64,000 nucleotides of DNA from Pedobacter xixiisoli (lineage in GTDB: Bacteria > Bacteroidota > Bacteroidia > Sphingobacteriales > Sphingobacteriaceae): contig NZ_OCMT01000002.1 in assembly GCF_900215335.1 (NCBI RefSeq), positions 682,001 to 746,000 of the forward strand, read 5' to 3'. The translations under genes were made by a program, and so were the position numbers. Below, piece after piece: positions 33,513-42,733 of this stretch. The notes below the pieces were generated by a model. It saw nothing but the letters and a program-made list of their open reading frames with translations, searched no databases and had not been told where the DNA came from. Each line of letters starts with the position of its first letter. The first letter of the stretch is position 1.

Positions 33513-34142
33513 CTACTGCGGAATATAAACTACATATTTAGTCTCAAAGAAATCTTCTTCAAAATAAGCTGAAAGCGGATACAATTCTGCTTTCAGTTTT
33601 GATTCTTTAATTTCCTCGGTTAAATCTCCACCTTTTAGATAAAGAATACCGTTTCTAATGGCATTGATATTTTCTTTGGCAAACTTACCTCTTACCCAAG
33701 GATAAAAATCGCCCAAACGCGTTACCGCCCTTGATACCACAAAATTGTATTTATCGGTAATTTGCTCTGCCCTACTATGAGATGCTTTTACATTCTTTAA
33801 CCCCAATGCAGCTGCAACTTCGGTAACCACCTTTATCTTTTTCCCTATAGAATCCACCAAATGGAATTCTGTCTCAGGAAACAATATAGCCAATGGAATA
33901 CCGGGGAAACCACCTCCAGTACCAACGTCTAATACTTTTTCTCCCGGTTTAAATGTACAAAACTTGGCTACTCCTAACGAGTGAAGAATATGACGTTCGT
34001 ACAATTCCTCGATATCTTTTCTAGAAATTACATTGATTTGCGAATTCCACAAACTGTACAAATCAAAAAGCTGCTCAAATTGCTCAACTTGTGTAGGAGT
34101 TAAATCCTTAAAATACTTGAAAATGATATCGGGTTTTACCAT
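33513..34142 (-). CDS. rsmG: 16S rRNA m7G527 methyltransferase RsmG
   Basis: The 209-residue protein has the SAM-binding Rossmann motif VLDVGTGGGFPGIPLAILFP at about residues 66-85 and the following HLVDSIGKK. The upstream LYSLWNSQINVISRKD segment and the later VVSRAVTRL are typical of RsmG (GidB). It methylates position 527 of 16S rRNA. Its ATG is four bases beyond a TAACTTTG box (34147-34154), another probable leaderless start. It ends next to the M56 gene, converging. Confidence 0.93.
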   Translation of the reverse strand: MVKPDIIFKYFKDLTPTQVEQFEQLFDLYSLWNSQINVISRKDIEELYERHILHSLGVAKFCTFKPGEKVLDVGTGGGFPGIPLAILFPETEFHLVDSIGKKIKVVTEVAAALGLKNVKASHSRAEQITDKYNFVVSRAVTRLGDFYPWVRGKFAKENINAIRNGILYLKGGDLTEEIKESKLKAELYPLSAYFEEDFFETKYVVYIPQ

Positions 34143-34146
34143 AGGG

Positions 34147-34154
34147 CAAAGTTA
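34147..34154 (-). promoter_or_regulatory. -7 box abutting the rsmG start
   Basis: TAACTTTG on the reverse strand ends four bases before the ATG, the same distance as for cystathionine beta-synthase. No clear -33 TTTG is present upstream; the flanking DNA (34155-34249) is word-like repeat sequence, including an 18-mer shared with the ccmB upstream region. Confidence 0.5.
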
Positions 34155-34249
34155 AAAGTAATTTTCAGTTTTCAGTCGACAGTTTTTAGTTAGCAGATAG
34201 CGGCATCAAAGCTTAGTCGTAACTCGTAAATCTAAAATCGTAAATTCCT

Positions 34250-35371
34250 TTATTTCCACTGCACCTTCTTAACGAAGATAGATAAAATGGCATTAAACAC
34301 TAAAAAAGCCATTAAAACGATGTCCAGAATTGGAAACCACCATCTCAATCCGCCATAATTTAATCGCTTTAGCAATTTTGGATAAACGAAACATCTTACA
34401 ATTAAGCTCACCAAGAAAACACCTACAGCAATAAAATGGGTATGCGGAAAGCAAGCCAATGTAATCACCAACGCATAAAACAAAAACTGTATGGCTATTT
34501 GTGCAGATAAAATAAATTTATGCTTTGGTTTATAGAAGTTTCCTGCACCAACATGTCTTTTCTTTTGGCGTAGATAAGTTAGGAAAGAACGTTTAGGTTC
34601 GCTCCAAACGTGTGTATCTCTATGAATTTGGATAACGGTATTACTCGGTGTTGCATTGGCATTTACAAACAAATCATCGTCTCCAGAAGGAATATGCATG
34701 TGTGCCGCAAAACCCTTGCTCTTAAAAAACAACGATTTTTGGTAAGCCATGTTCCTACCTACACCCATGTACGGCATACCTTTTAACGCAAACGACAAAT
34801 AGTTAACCGCTGTAAAAAACGTTTCAAAACGGATTAGGGCATTCAATAAACTTCTCTTTTTAAAATATGGGGAGTAGCCCAGCAAAATTTGCACCTCGTT
34901 ATCCGCAGGCTTTTGCATCCCTCTCAACCAATTCACCGAAGCAGGTTCACAGTCGGCATCCGTAAAAACCAACCACTCGTGCTTAGCCGCTTTGATACCC
35001 ATGGTCACCGCGAATTTCTTACCAGCAATAAACTTCTCACCTTCTTTTACATGAACAACTTTAAGGTTCTGGTATTTCTTCTCCAATTCCTCCAGCAAAT
35101 CGGCAGTACCATCCCAAGAGCGGTCATTTACCACCACGACTTCAAAATTTGGATAATCTTGTTCAAAAAGGCTTGGAAGATATTTCTGAAGGTTTTCGAT
35201 TTCGTTACGGGCGCAAACAATTACGCTAATCGGTTGACTGCTACTGGCCGGTAATTCACCAATACGGTATTTAGCCAATTTCAAATGAACCCCAAGTACA
35301 TAGTAAAGGTGTATAAAAAAGCAGATAGCGAGCGCTGTAAGTAAGCAGATTTCGAGTATGTTAAATTCCAC
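34250..35371 (-). CDS. Membrane glycosyltransferase, GT2 family
   Basis: The 373-residue protein has one N-terminal membrane helix, a GT-A domain with ISVIVCARNE, VVVNDRSWDGT, the D-x-D-type FTDADCEP and a late PSGDDDLFVN, and two or three C-terminal helices. This is the architecture of processive or membrane-anchored GT2 enzymes. The donor and acceptor are unknown. The start is GTG at 35369-35371, 22 bases after a reverse-strand TACCTTTG box; no ATG gives a complete N-terminal helix. It stands alone. Confidence 0.9.
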   Translation of the reverse strand: MEFNILEICLLTALAICFFIHLYYVLGVHLKLAKYRIGELPASSSQPISVIVCARNEIENLQKYLPSLFEQDYPNFEVVVVNDRSWDGTADLLEELEKKYQNLKVVHVKEGEKFIAGKKFAVTMGIKAAKHEWLVFTDADCEPASVNWLRGMQKPADNEVQILLGYSPYFKKRSLLNALIRFETFFTAVNYLSFALKGMPYMGVGRNMAYQKSLFFKSKGFAAHMHIPSGDDDLFVNANATPSNTVIQIHRDTHVWSEPKRSFLTYLRQKKRHVGAGNFYKPKHKFILSAQIAIQFLFYALVITLACFPHTHFIAVGVFLVSLIVRCFVYPKLLKRLNYGGLRWWFPILDIVLMAFLVFNAILSIFVKKVQWK

Positions 35372-35771
35372 GATGGTGTCTAAAAGCTAGCAAAGGTAGT
35401 TATTTTGGTTTTGTTGGTTGTTTAGTTTTTTGGTTTTTTAGAAATTGGTTAAAAAAGCAGTATAAGTGCTTCTTGGATACGATAGTCCCGCTTTCAGCTA
35501 TAGCCCTCCTACCTCGGGGCTGCCGCTACAACCTGGCTTATAAAACTTAAACCTATGCACAGTACCTGCAAACCAAACCCGATAGCAATGGAAAGACCGC
35601 AAGCGAACGCAGTGAGTGCGGACTTGAAATGAATAGCGGGACTTACATCAATATGAACTCAAACTCTGCTTTCCAAAAAGAAATCAATCTTTAACATTTC
35701 AACCTTGCAATATTTCAACCCTAGCACAATTAATCGTACTTTTGACGGATTTTTGAAGCGAAAACACACAC
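35372..35771. repeat. Gene-free interval with IR-flanked repeat element
   Basis: A 160-bp element is bounded by AGTCCCGCT (35484-35492) and AGCGGGACT (35635-35643). Its core from 35474 to 35526 matches a copy at 43052-43110 (shared TACGATAG, CCyGCTTT, CGGG and TGCCGC). A third, partial, inverted copy lies near 53981-54003. The forward-strand tgt promoter is at 35713-35744; the GT2 promoter is near 35386-35400. No gene otherwise. Confidence 0.7.
35713..35744 (+). promoter_or_regulatory. tgt promoter
   Basis: A -7 box TACTTTTG (35737-35744) and a TTTC -33-like element (35713-35716) are 20 bp apart. The ATG of tgt is 28 bp downstream of the -7 box. Confidence 0.65.
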
Positions 35772-36902
35772 ATGAAATTCGATTTACAGGCAAAAGACCC
35801 AAATTCAAAAGCTAGGGCAGGTGTAATTAGCACTGCTCATGGCGATATACAAACTCCCATTTTCATGCCTGTAGGCACCGCTGGAACAGTTAAAGCGGTA
35901 CATCAAAAAGAATTAAAGGAAGATATCAAAGCTCAAATTATCTTGGGCAATACTTACCACCTATATCTCCGCCCAGGATTGGATATTTTAGAACCAGCTG
36001 GCGGTTTACATAAATTTATAGGCTGGGATAGACCTATTTTAACCGATAGTGGCGGCTACCAAGTTTATTCTTTAAGCAAGGTTAGAAAAATTAAGGAAGA
36101 AGGCGTTACTTTCCGCTCGCATATTGATGGCTCTAAACATTTGTTTACCCCAGAATATGCCATGGATATTCAACGTACCATCGGTGCGGATATTATTATG
36201 GCGTTTGATGAGTGTACTCCTTACCCTTGCGACTACAAATACGCTGCGAATTCGATTAACATGACTCATCGTTGGTTAAAGCGATGCTGCGAACGTTTTG
36301 ATACTACGGAGCCTAAATATGGTTACGACCAAACACTATTCCCTATTGTACAAGGTTCTGTATATAAAGATTTAAGGGTAAAATCGGCTGAATTTATTGC
36401 TTCAATGGGTCGTGAGGGAAATGCTATTGGCGGCCTTTCTGTTGGTGAACCTGCTGAAGAAATGTACGCCATGACCGAAGTGGTTTGCGATATTTTACCT
36501 TACGAAAAACCACGTTACTTAATGGGCGTAGGCACTCCAGTGAATATTTTAGAGAATATTGCGTTAGGAGTAGATATGTTTGATTGTGTAATGCCTACCC
36601 GCAATGCTAGAAATGGAATGCTTTTCACCAGAAATGGGATGATTAACATTACGAACAAGAAATGGGCTAACGACTTTTCTCCAATCGATGCAGATAGTGA
36701 TTTATTAGCCGACCAAGTTTATTCGAAGGCTTATTTACGTCATTTAATGCACAGTAAAGAGATTTTGGGCTCGCAAATTGCAACGCTGCACAACCTACAT
36801 TTCTATCTGTGGTTGGTTAACGAAGCCCGCGAAAAAATCATTGCTGGTGAGTTTTATGAATGGAAAAACAAAATGGTTACTATCTTAGGGACAAAACTCT
36901 AA
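35772..36902 (+). CDS. tgt: tRNA-guanine transglycosylase, zinc-cysteine motif absent
   Basis: The 376-residue TIM-barrel enzyme exchanges guanine for the queuosine precursor at tRNA position 34. Active-site residues are present: D92 in DSGGY, D146 and C148 in FDECTPYPCD, Q194-G195, G220-G221, and the nucleophile D271 in MFDCVMPTRNARNG. The zinc-binding CxCxxC that normally precedes YSKAYLRHL is missing: the sequence from residue 300 is NDFSPIDADSDLLADQVYSK. The histidine H340 in LHNLHFYL remains. The 36,903 permease starts immediately afterwards. The family call is firm. Confidence 0.93.
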   Translation: MKFDLQAKDPNSKARAGVISTAHGDIQTPIFMPVGTAGTVKAVHQKELKEDIKAQIILGNTYHLYLRPGLDILEPAGGLHKFIGWDRPILTDSGGYQVYSLSKVRKIKEEGVTFRSHIDGSKHLFTPEYAMDIQRTIGADIIMAFDECTPYPCDYKYAANSINMTHRWLKRCCERFDTTEPKYGYDQTLFPIVQGSVYKDLRVKSAEFIASMGREGNAIGGLSVGEPAEEMYAMTEVVCDILPYEKPRYLMGVGTPVNILENIALGVDMFDCVMPTRNARNGMLFTRNGMINITNKKWANDFSPIDADSDLLADQVYSKAYLRHLMHSKEILGSQIATLHNLHFYLWLVNEAREKIIAGEFYEWKNKMVTILGTKL

Positions 36903-38006
36903 ATGGATTTATTCAAGCGACGTTCAAAAATCATTGACGCCTACATTATCGGCAAGTACTTGGGCACTTTTGTGTACACTTTAGCCGTTTTTGTGGTTGT
37001 TATTGTAATTTTCGACCTTTCAGAAAAGCTTGACGATTTCTTGGGAAATGACATGACGGCATGGGAGATTCTAACTCAATATTATGCTGGCTCTATCCCA
37101 TTCTACGTAAACATGTTGTCGCCACTAATGAATTTTATTGCAGTAATTTTCTTTACAGCAAAAATGGCAGACCAAACTGAAATTGTACCTATTTTAAGTG
37201 GTGGTGTAAGCTTCAATCGCTTTTTAAGACCTTATTTCATTTCAGCCTTTATTATCTTCTCTATTAATCTAGCTTCGAATCTTTTTTTACTTCCTTACAC
37301 GAACAAAATCAAAAACAGCTTTGAAAACCAAGTAATTAAGAAAAACGACCCCTATACCAAGTCGAACATACACATGAAGATAGATGAGAACACCTACATC
37401 TTTATCGACAATTTCGACAACCGTAGCAACATAGGATATAAATTTGCTTTAGACCGCTTTAAAGGGGATGTTCTAGAGAAGAAACTCATTGCAGAACAAA
37501 TCAGCTATGATTCTTTAAAACGCGTTTGGAAACTCACTAATTATACCACCAGAACCATCAAAGACCTTAAAGAAAGCATGGTTTATGGAAATACGAATAC
37601 GAAAGATACCATTCTAGACATGAAACCAGACGATTTTTCGGTTTACGATAATGTGGTGGAAAGCATGACCAGCAAAGAGCTTTCGGATAAAATTAAAAAG
37701 GAAAAAATTAGAGGCTCTGGTGTAATGAATGATTTGCTTTTTGAGCAATACAAGCGCTATGTACAGCCTCTATCGGCTTTTGTACTTACATTAATTGGAG
37801 TAGCGCTTTCTTCAAGAAAAGTACGTGGAGGCGTAGGCTTACCGCTAGGAATTGGCATTGTATTGAGCTTTCTCTTCATTGTATTAAACCAGTTCGCCAA
37901 AATGTTCTCTACCAAGGGTGGAGTACCTCCTTTATTAGCCAATTTATTGCCAGTGGTCATATTTGGGCTGTTAGGACTTTATTTACTGCGTAAGGCGCCT
38001 AAATAA
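36903..38006 (+). CDS. LptF/LptG-family permease of LPS export
   Basis: The 367-residue protein has N-terminal membrane helices (YIIGKYLGTFVYTLAVFVVV), a large periplasmic beta domain (about 110-265) and three C-terminal helices with SSRKVRGGVGLPLGIGIVL, the YjgP/YjgQ signature. With LptB it drives LPS extraction from the inner membrane. The start codon directly follows the tgt stop codon, a common Bacteroidota gene order. It is probably the LptG partner, but LptF and LptG cannot be separated by inspection alone. Confidence 0.88.
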   Translation: MDLFKRRSKIIDAYIIGKYLGTFVYTLAVFVVVIVIFDLSEKLDDFLGNDMTAWEILTQYYAGSIPFYVNMLSPLMNFIAVIFFTAKMADQTEIVPILSGGVSFNRFLRPYFISAFIIFSINLASNLFLLPYTNKIKNSFENQVIKKNDPYTKSNIHMKIDENTYIFIDNFDNRSNIGYKFALDRFKGDVLEKKLIAEQISYDSLKRVWKLTNYTTRTIKDLKESMVYGNTNTKDTILDMKPDDFSVYDNVVESMTSKELSDKIKKEKIRGSGVMNDLLFEQYKRYVQPLSAFVLTLIGVALSSRKVRGGVGLPLGIGIVLSFLFIVLNQFAKMFSTKGGVPPLLANLLPVVIFGLLGLYLLRKAPK

Positions 38007-38157
38007 CGGCTAATTTCTATTTAATACTACAATTACCCCATCCCTGCATTTTCTTAGGCCCACTTTATCGAAATTGATTACGTGGCTTTGCACAAGGACG
38101 TTTCTTAACCGATAAATGCTCCCGTTCGTCAAAATAATTTAAGGACTTTGTTAGCCC

Positions 38158-38235
38158 TTTGTTTGGTTGTTGTTCGGTAAAACGGCCATTTTGCCAAACG
38201 ATGACCGAACATGGTACGAACAAGAACCAAACAAA
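38158..38235. repeat. Long imperfect inverted repeat with degenerate 11-bp periodicity
   Basis: Nineteen-base arms at 38158-38176 (TTTGTTTGGTTGTTGTTCG) and 38217-38235 differ at one position. The right half reads as successive 11-mers ACCGAACATGG, TACGAACAAGA, ACCAAACAAAC, and the loop contains a hairpin around AAAACGGCCATTTT. A T-run follows at 38241-38247, so it might terminate the permease transcript. It sits in the 314-bp gene-free interval 38007-38320. Confidence 0.7.
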
Positions 38236-38279
38236 CACTATTTTTTTATCCTTATTATTGTGACATCTTTCAGTTATAT

Positions 38280-38291
38280 TGTTCTAGAACA
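38280..38291 (+). promoter_or_regulatory. Perfect palindrome upstream of the SRPBCC gene
   Basis: TGTTCTAGAACA is a complete 12-bp palindrome ending 29 bases before the ATG of the SRPBCC gene. It could be an operator; no dedicated regulator is adjacent. Confidence 0.35.
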
Positions 38292-38320
38292 GCCCAAGAA
38301 GTCGATTTAAACGCAGCAAT

Positions 38321-38809
38321 ATGCCTAAAATTGAAATTAGCATTGAAATAGACGCTCCTATTGAAATTTGCTTCGATTTATCGAGAAGTATTGATCTACA
38401 TCGTATATCGACCTCAAAAACTAATGAAAAAGCTATTAGTGGCGTTACCTCTGGGTTGATAAATTTAAATGAAACGGTTACTTGGGAAGCAACACATTTT
38501 GGCTTTAGACAGCATTTAACTTCTAAAATAACGGCATACAATAGACCTCATTCTTTTGTAGACGAGCAAAGCAAAGGCATCTTTAAATCGATATTTCACC
38601 TTCATGAATTTCAGGAAATTAATGGAAAAGTAGTCATGAAAGATACGTTCGAGTTCAGCTCGCCTTACGGAATTTTAGGTAAATTATTCAATTTTTTAGT
38701 GCTGACCAGCTACCTAAAAAACTTCCTAATGGAGCGAAACCAAGTCATCAAAAGCTACGCAGAAACAGAAAAATGGAAGACTGTTCTGGCAGAAAAAAAC
38801 TATCTATAA
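38321..38809 (+). CDS. SRPBCC-superfamily ligand-binding protein
   Basis: The 162-residue protein fits the START/Bet v1-like helix-grip fold: an initial EISIEIDAPIEICFDLSRSIDLH, a central hydrophobic sheet with VTWEATHFGFRQHLTSKI, and a long C-terminal helix (ERNQVIKSYAETEKW). Such proteins bind lipids or small molecules or act as cyclases; the ligand is unknown. The pattern DAPxEICFDLSRxIDLH is recurrent in bacterial stand-alone SRPBCC proteins. It is isolated, with a palindrome 29 bases upstream. Confidence 0.82.
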   Translation: MPKIEISIEIDAPIEICFDLSRSIDLHRISTSKTNEKAISGVTSGLINLNETVTWEATHFGFRQHLTSKITAYNRPHSFVDEQSKGIFKSIFHLHEFQEINGKVVMKDTFEFSSPYGILGKLFNFLVLTSYLKNFLMERNQVIKSYAETEKWKTVLAEKNYL

Positions 38810-39938
38810 TCTCGCTTTCACCCATCAATATTTCGACCAAAAACAGGGTCAAAAACCAGCGTTAGCTAAATCAAAAAAAGCTAAATCAGCGGCAATTATT
38901 TACGTTTCGCATCGGTTTCAAAAATCAAAAAGCCATTTAAAAAAAGATCAAAAAACTCATCCAAAAAGACAAGCTCAAAAGGTAAAAAACGCTTACTAAA
39001 ACTAGAGAAAAATAGCGCAAAAACGCCACTTATTTCGGCAACTAAAAGATGTTAAAACTACTCCGAAAAGCGACAAAAAAAACACGGTTAAAAAACAAAA
39101 CTACCACCGTAAAAAACATCAAAAAATCAGCGTTATTCACACTTCAAAAAAGCTAAAAAACATATTAAAAACCGAGCTACAGAACAGCCTCAATATCGGT
39201 TAACAAACCTACCAATCAAAGTAAAAAACTGTATAATTTCTCTACAACTATACCCAATAAAACAAAAAAAAACTGCGATAACACATGAGTAAAAAGGTGC
39301 AAAAACCTACTAAAATTTAATTTATCTACCCACACAATAGCTGCAAAAAATTGAAACTATACCAATACTAAAAGCAATAAAATCAGTTAAAATTTAATCC
39401 TAAAAAAAACACACTATCAATTCAAAATCATCACAAAAAAACAAGATTAAAATAAAAATTAAAATACACTAACCAACTAAAAAACTACAAAAGAAAAAGC
39501 TAATTAAAGAGTTTGACATTTGATATAAAGTTGTGAAGTAACGTTCGTTATAGCGTAAATTTTCTTGTCCATTTTTATAAAAATGTTTAAAAACCTGAGC
39601 AAAAATCCTGTTTGATTTTTTGGAAAAACGTATACATTTCGCAAAAGAAGATAATTTTGAAGCAGAAAAAAACACACAAAATGGTGTATAAAATTTATCA
39701 ATATTTTATCCTATATTAGAGAAATCAATTTCTATAAAAACCAGCAAATAACACCACTAAAAACAACAAATAAAGACCTAAACAACAAAAACACAAAGAA
39801 TAAATAAAAAATTAATTATCAATTGTTTATAAAAATTATATAAACATAAAATTAATAAAAAACAACACAACCACAAAACCAAAAAACTAAAAAAATTAGC
39901 AAGCAAACTTATACATCAAATTATAAAGAATCATAAAA
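38810..39938 (+). other. 1.1 kb A+C-rich non-coding tract
   Basis: No open frame of convincing length or pattern is present. The forward strand is rich in A and C and nearly free of G: by count, 39301-39480 and 39721-39900 each have about six G in 180 bases. From 38920 to 39171 A-tracts of 4-8 bases recur roughly every 7-15 bp, near helical repeat on average. The block 39500-39710 breaks the pattern and holds a -7 box TAATTTTG (39652-39659) pointing toward the gene at 39,939, so part may be an unstructured 5' leader of about 270 bases. Confidence 0.6.
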
Positions 39939-42713
39939 TTGAAAATCAAAGTTTTAGCATCAATCATATTAAGTTTTACTTTTTCGAGTAGTTTTTCACA
40001 ATTTTTCGATGAAAGTCAAACCCCGCTTAGTGTAAAATGGCGACAAATTGAGCACAGCGGTTTTAAAATCATCTATCCAGCATTACTCGAAAAAGATGCT
40101 CAACGAATGGCAAATACCTTTGCCCACATCTACCCTACCGTTGGCAGCAGCCTAAAGGAAAGTAAAACCATCATCCCTATCCTACTCCAAAACCAAGGAA
40201 CCACCTCAAATGGCTTTGTTCAGCTAGCACCTAAAAAATCACAATTCTACACTATCTCGCCTCAACAGTTCGATAGCCAAGACTGGTTAAACAACCTTGC
40301 AGTACACGAACTAAGGCATGTTGCGCAGTTCAACAAGGTTACAGGAAAGAAGGGATTTCCCTTCCCGGAAGAGATCTATTTTGGCTATATTGGAGTAAGC
40401 ATGCCACTTTGGTTTTTGGAGGGAGATGCAGTGAGTACAGAGACTGCTTTGACTTACTCTGGAAGAGGTAGACAACCGAACTGGATTATGCCTTTTAGAA
40501 CTTCAATTTTAGAAGGCAAAAACTTCCCTTATTCGAAGGCATATTTTGGGTCAGAAAAAGACATTACCCCTGGTTATTACCAGCTCGGATACCTGATGAA
40601 TTCTCAGCTACAAAAACAGCATGGAATCGACATCGGAAATCAGCTACTTTCTGACATTAATAAAAGACCGCTAAGACTCTACCCTTTTTCTCAAAGTTTG
40701 AAAAAATTCACAGGCAAAAACACAAAAAATTACTACCTCCAAACTTTAAAAAACCTGAAGCTAGACTGGGCCAAACAAGACAAGCAAAACAAGTCGATTG
40801 ATTACGAAAGTTTGAATAAAAATCCTAGCTATGCCACGCACTATTATTTGCCAACCCAACTGGCTGATGAAAGCATCTTGGTGATTAAACAAAGTAAGAG
40901 CGAAGCGCCAGGTTTTGTAACTATCTCTCCAACCAAAAAAGAAAAGACCTTGTTTAAGATTGGCTACCAAGAACAACCTTGGCATAGTTACGGCAACAGC
41001 AAAATTGTTTGGGAAGAAAGACGGGAAGACCCGAGATACAAACAACGAAGTTATAATGTGATTTGCATTTACGATTTTGGAACTGGCAAGAAAAAACAGC
41101 TCACGCACAAAACCAGATTATTTGCACCAAGCATTTCTGGAGATGGCAAAAAGTTGGTGGCAGTACAAATTGACTTGAGCAACCATCACAACTTGGTAAT
41201 GCTAGATATTGAAACCGGAAAAATTACCGACAGCCTCGCTAATCCAGAAAATTTTCAATTGCAAACACCCGCTTTCAGTCAAGACGGCAGTCAGCTTACT
41301 TGGATTAGCGTAAGCGAAGAAGGAAAATCCCTTTGGTTAAAAAACAACGAGAAAACTGAAATTTTAATCAAAAACACAAGACAACAACTAAGCAGACCCG
41401 TATTCTTTAATGACAGAATAGCTTTTAACGCCCATTACAGCGGCATCGACAACATTTATGAAATAGACCCCGCCTCAAAAAAGATAAGCGCTCTAACAGC
41501 CTCTAAATACGGCGCTTTTAATGCAAGCTTTAGTGACAATGGAAAAACAATGCTATTTAATGACTACAAATTAAGGGGACATGAAGCAGCAAGAATAGCT
41601 GTAGCTCCAACACAAGTGCAAGAAAACAGTTTTGTTTACTACGGACAGGAAACCAAAAATGAAGATTATGTATTTGCCAACGTCCCAGACAGCACCTTCA
41701 GCTCCAAACCGTATAGCCCGTTGAAACACATGTTCAATTTCCATAGCATTAGTCCAACTGCAGACGATGCCGTAGAGCGAGTTGGGCTACAGCTCAAATC
41801 TGACGACCTACTGAACACCACTAGCGTTTACGCTGGCGTTACTTACGAAAGTTCGCTACGCAGAGTAGAATACAGCGCTGGATTAAGATACAAAGCACTA
41901 TACCCTATCATCAACCTCAGCTACCGTAATCGGCCTCGTTTGGCATACTACCGTTTTCAAAACGCTATACACCGAGCCGATTTTAGGGAAGACTACATTG
42001 CCTTAACTACCTCTGTACCGTTAAGTTTTAATTCGTTTAACCACAATTTCAGTTTAATTGGCGAAGTCGGCACCTATCACGTCAACCGTCATTTCAATGC
42101 AGTAGATGCATCGCGATTAGCAAACACAATCGAATTCCCGATCACCTACCGTTTTGGTTTCAACCATCAAATTAGAAGAGCAGAACGAGATATTGCTCCA
42201 AAATGGGCACAAGCTTTCGAAATCAAATACCAACACCTGCCTTTTGAGAACCGTCTTACCGGAAAACTTTTCGCAATGGAGAGCTACCTCTATTTCCCTG
42301 GCCTAGCTAAAAACCACACCTTTTTAGCAAGCTTCAACTATCAACAAAACAACGGAACTTTTAGAACAGTGAACGACATTCCAATTGTCTACGGTTACAA
42401 CCAAATTGCCGCAAAAAGCTTACTTAAAAACACGCTGCTACTCAATTACCGCTTTCCAATGTTGTTTCCAGACCTCGAAATTGGGCCTTTTGCTTACGTG
42501 AGAAATGTGAGAGCAAGCTTTTTCAGTCATTACGAAAATATTGGCCACGAAACCAATCTAACACAACCCAAAACATTCGGATTAGAGCTTAGAAGTGACA
42601 TGAACTTGTTGCGCTACCAGCCTGTTGCCGATGTAGGCGCCCGCTTAATCTTCGTTAACAAAAACTACAATCAAAACCCTATCTTCGAATTGTTGTTTAA
42701 TTACTACTTTTAA
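39939..42713 (+). CDS. Outer-membrane protein: metallopeptidase-like domain, beta-propeller and C-terminal barrel
   Basis: The 924-residue protein starts at TTG (39939-39941), which gives a complete signal peptide (KVLASIILSFTFSSSFSQ); no ATG does. The N-terminal part has HELRH at residues 123-127 and WFLEGDAVSTE at 158-168, the HExxH plus downstream glutamate layout of gluzincin-type peptidases. A WD40/TolB-like propeller follows (about 300-580, with repeats such as SISGDGKKLVAVQ and FSQDGSQLTWIS). The last 300 residues are amphipathic strands ending in a final F, as in outer-membrane barrels. The combination suggests a surface or periplasm-facing protease or assembly factor; its target is unknown. 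Confidence 0.8.
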   Translation: MKIKVLASIILSFTFSSSFSQFFDESQTPLSVKWRQIEHSGFKIIYPALLEKDAQRMANTFAHIYPTVGSSLKESKTIIPILLQNQGTTSNGFVQLAPKKSQFYTISPQQFDSQDWLNNLAVHELRHVAQFNKVTGKKGFPFPEEIYFGYIGVSMPLWFLEGDAVSTETALTYSGRGRQPNWIMPFRTSILEGKNFPYSKAYFGSEKDITPGYYQLGYLMNSQLQKQHGIDIGNQLLSDINKRPLRLYPFSQSLKKFTGKNTKNYYLQTLKNLKLDWAKQDKQNKSIDYESLNKNPSYATHYYLPTQLADESILVIKQSKSEAPGFVTISPTKKEKTLFKIGYQEQPWHSYGNSKIVWEERREDPRYKQRSYNVICIYDFGTGKKKQLTHKTRLFAPSISGDGKKLVAVQIDLSNHHNLVMLDIETGKITDSLANPENFQLQTPAFSQDGSQLTWISVSEEGKSLWLKNNEKTEILIKNTRQQLSRPVFFNDRIAFNAHYSGIDNIYEIDPASKKISALTASKYGAFNASFSDNGKTMLFNDYKLRGHEAARIAVAPTQVQENSFVYYGQETKNEDYVFANVPDSTFSSKPYSPLKHMFNFHSISPTADDAVERVGLQLKSDDLLNTTSVYAGVTYESSLRRVEYSAGLRYKALYPIINLSYRNRPRLAYYRFQNAIHRADFREDYIALTTSVPLSFNSFNHNFSLIGEVGTYHVNRHFNAVDASRLANTIEFPITYRFGFNHQIRRAERDIAPKWAQAFEIKYQHLPFENRLTGKLFAMESYLYFPGLAKNHTFLASFNYQQNNGTFRTVNDIPIVYGYNQIAAKSLLKNTLLLNYRFPMLFPDLEIGPFAYVRNVRASFFSHYENIGHETNLTQPKTFGLELRSDMNLLRYQPVADVGARLIFVNKNYNQNPIFELLFNYYF

Positions 42714-42733
42714 TCATCTAAAACAGAAACACC

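Noticed and set aside
36072..36269. Many open frames on the opposite strand of tgt, acyl-CoA carboxylase, SSS symporter and other genes
   Set aside because: They lie within well-supported genes in other frames, lack start signals and family patterns, and are coding shadows.
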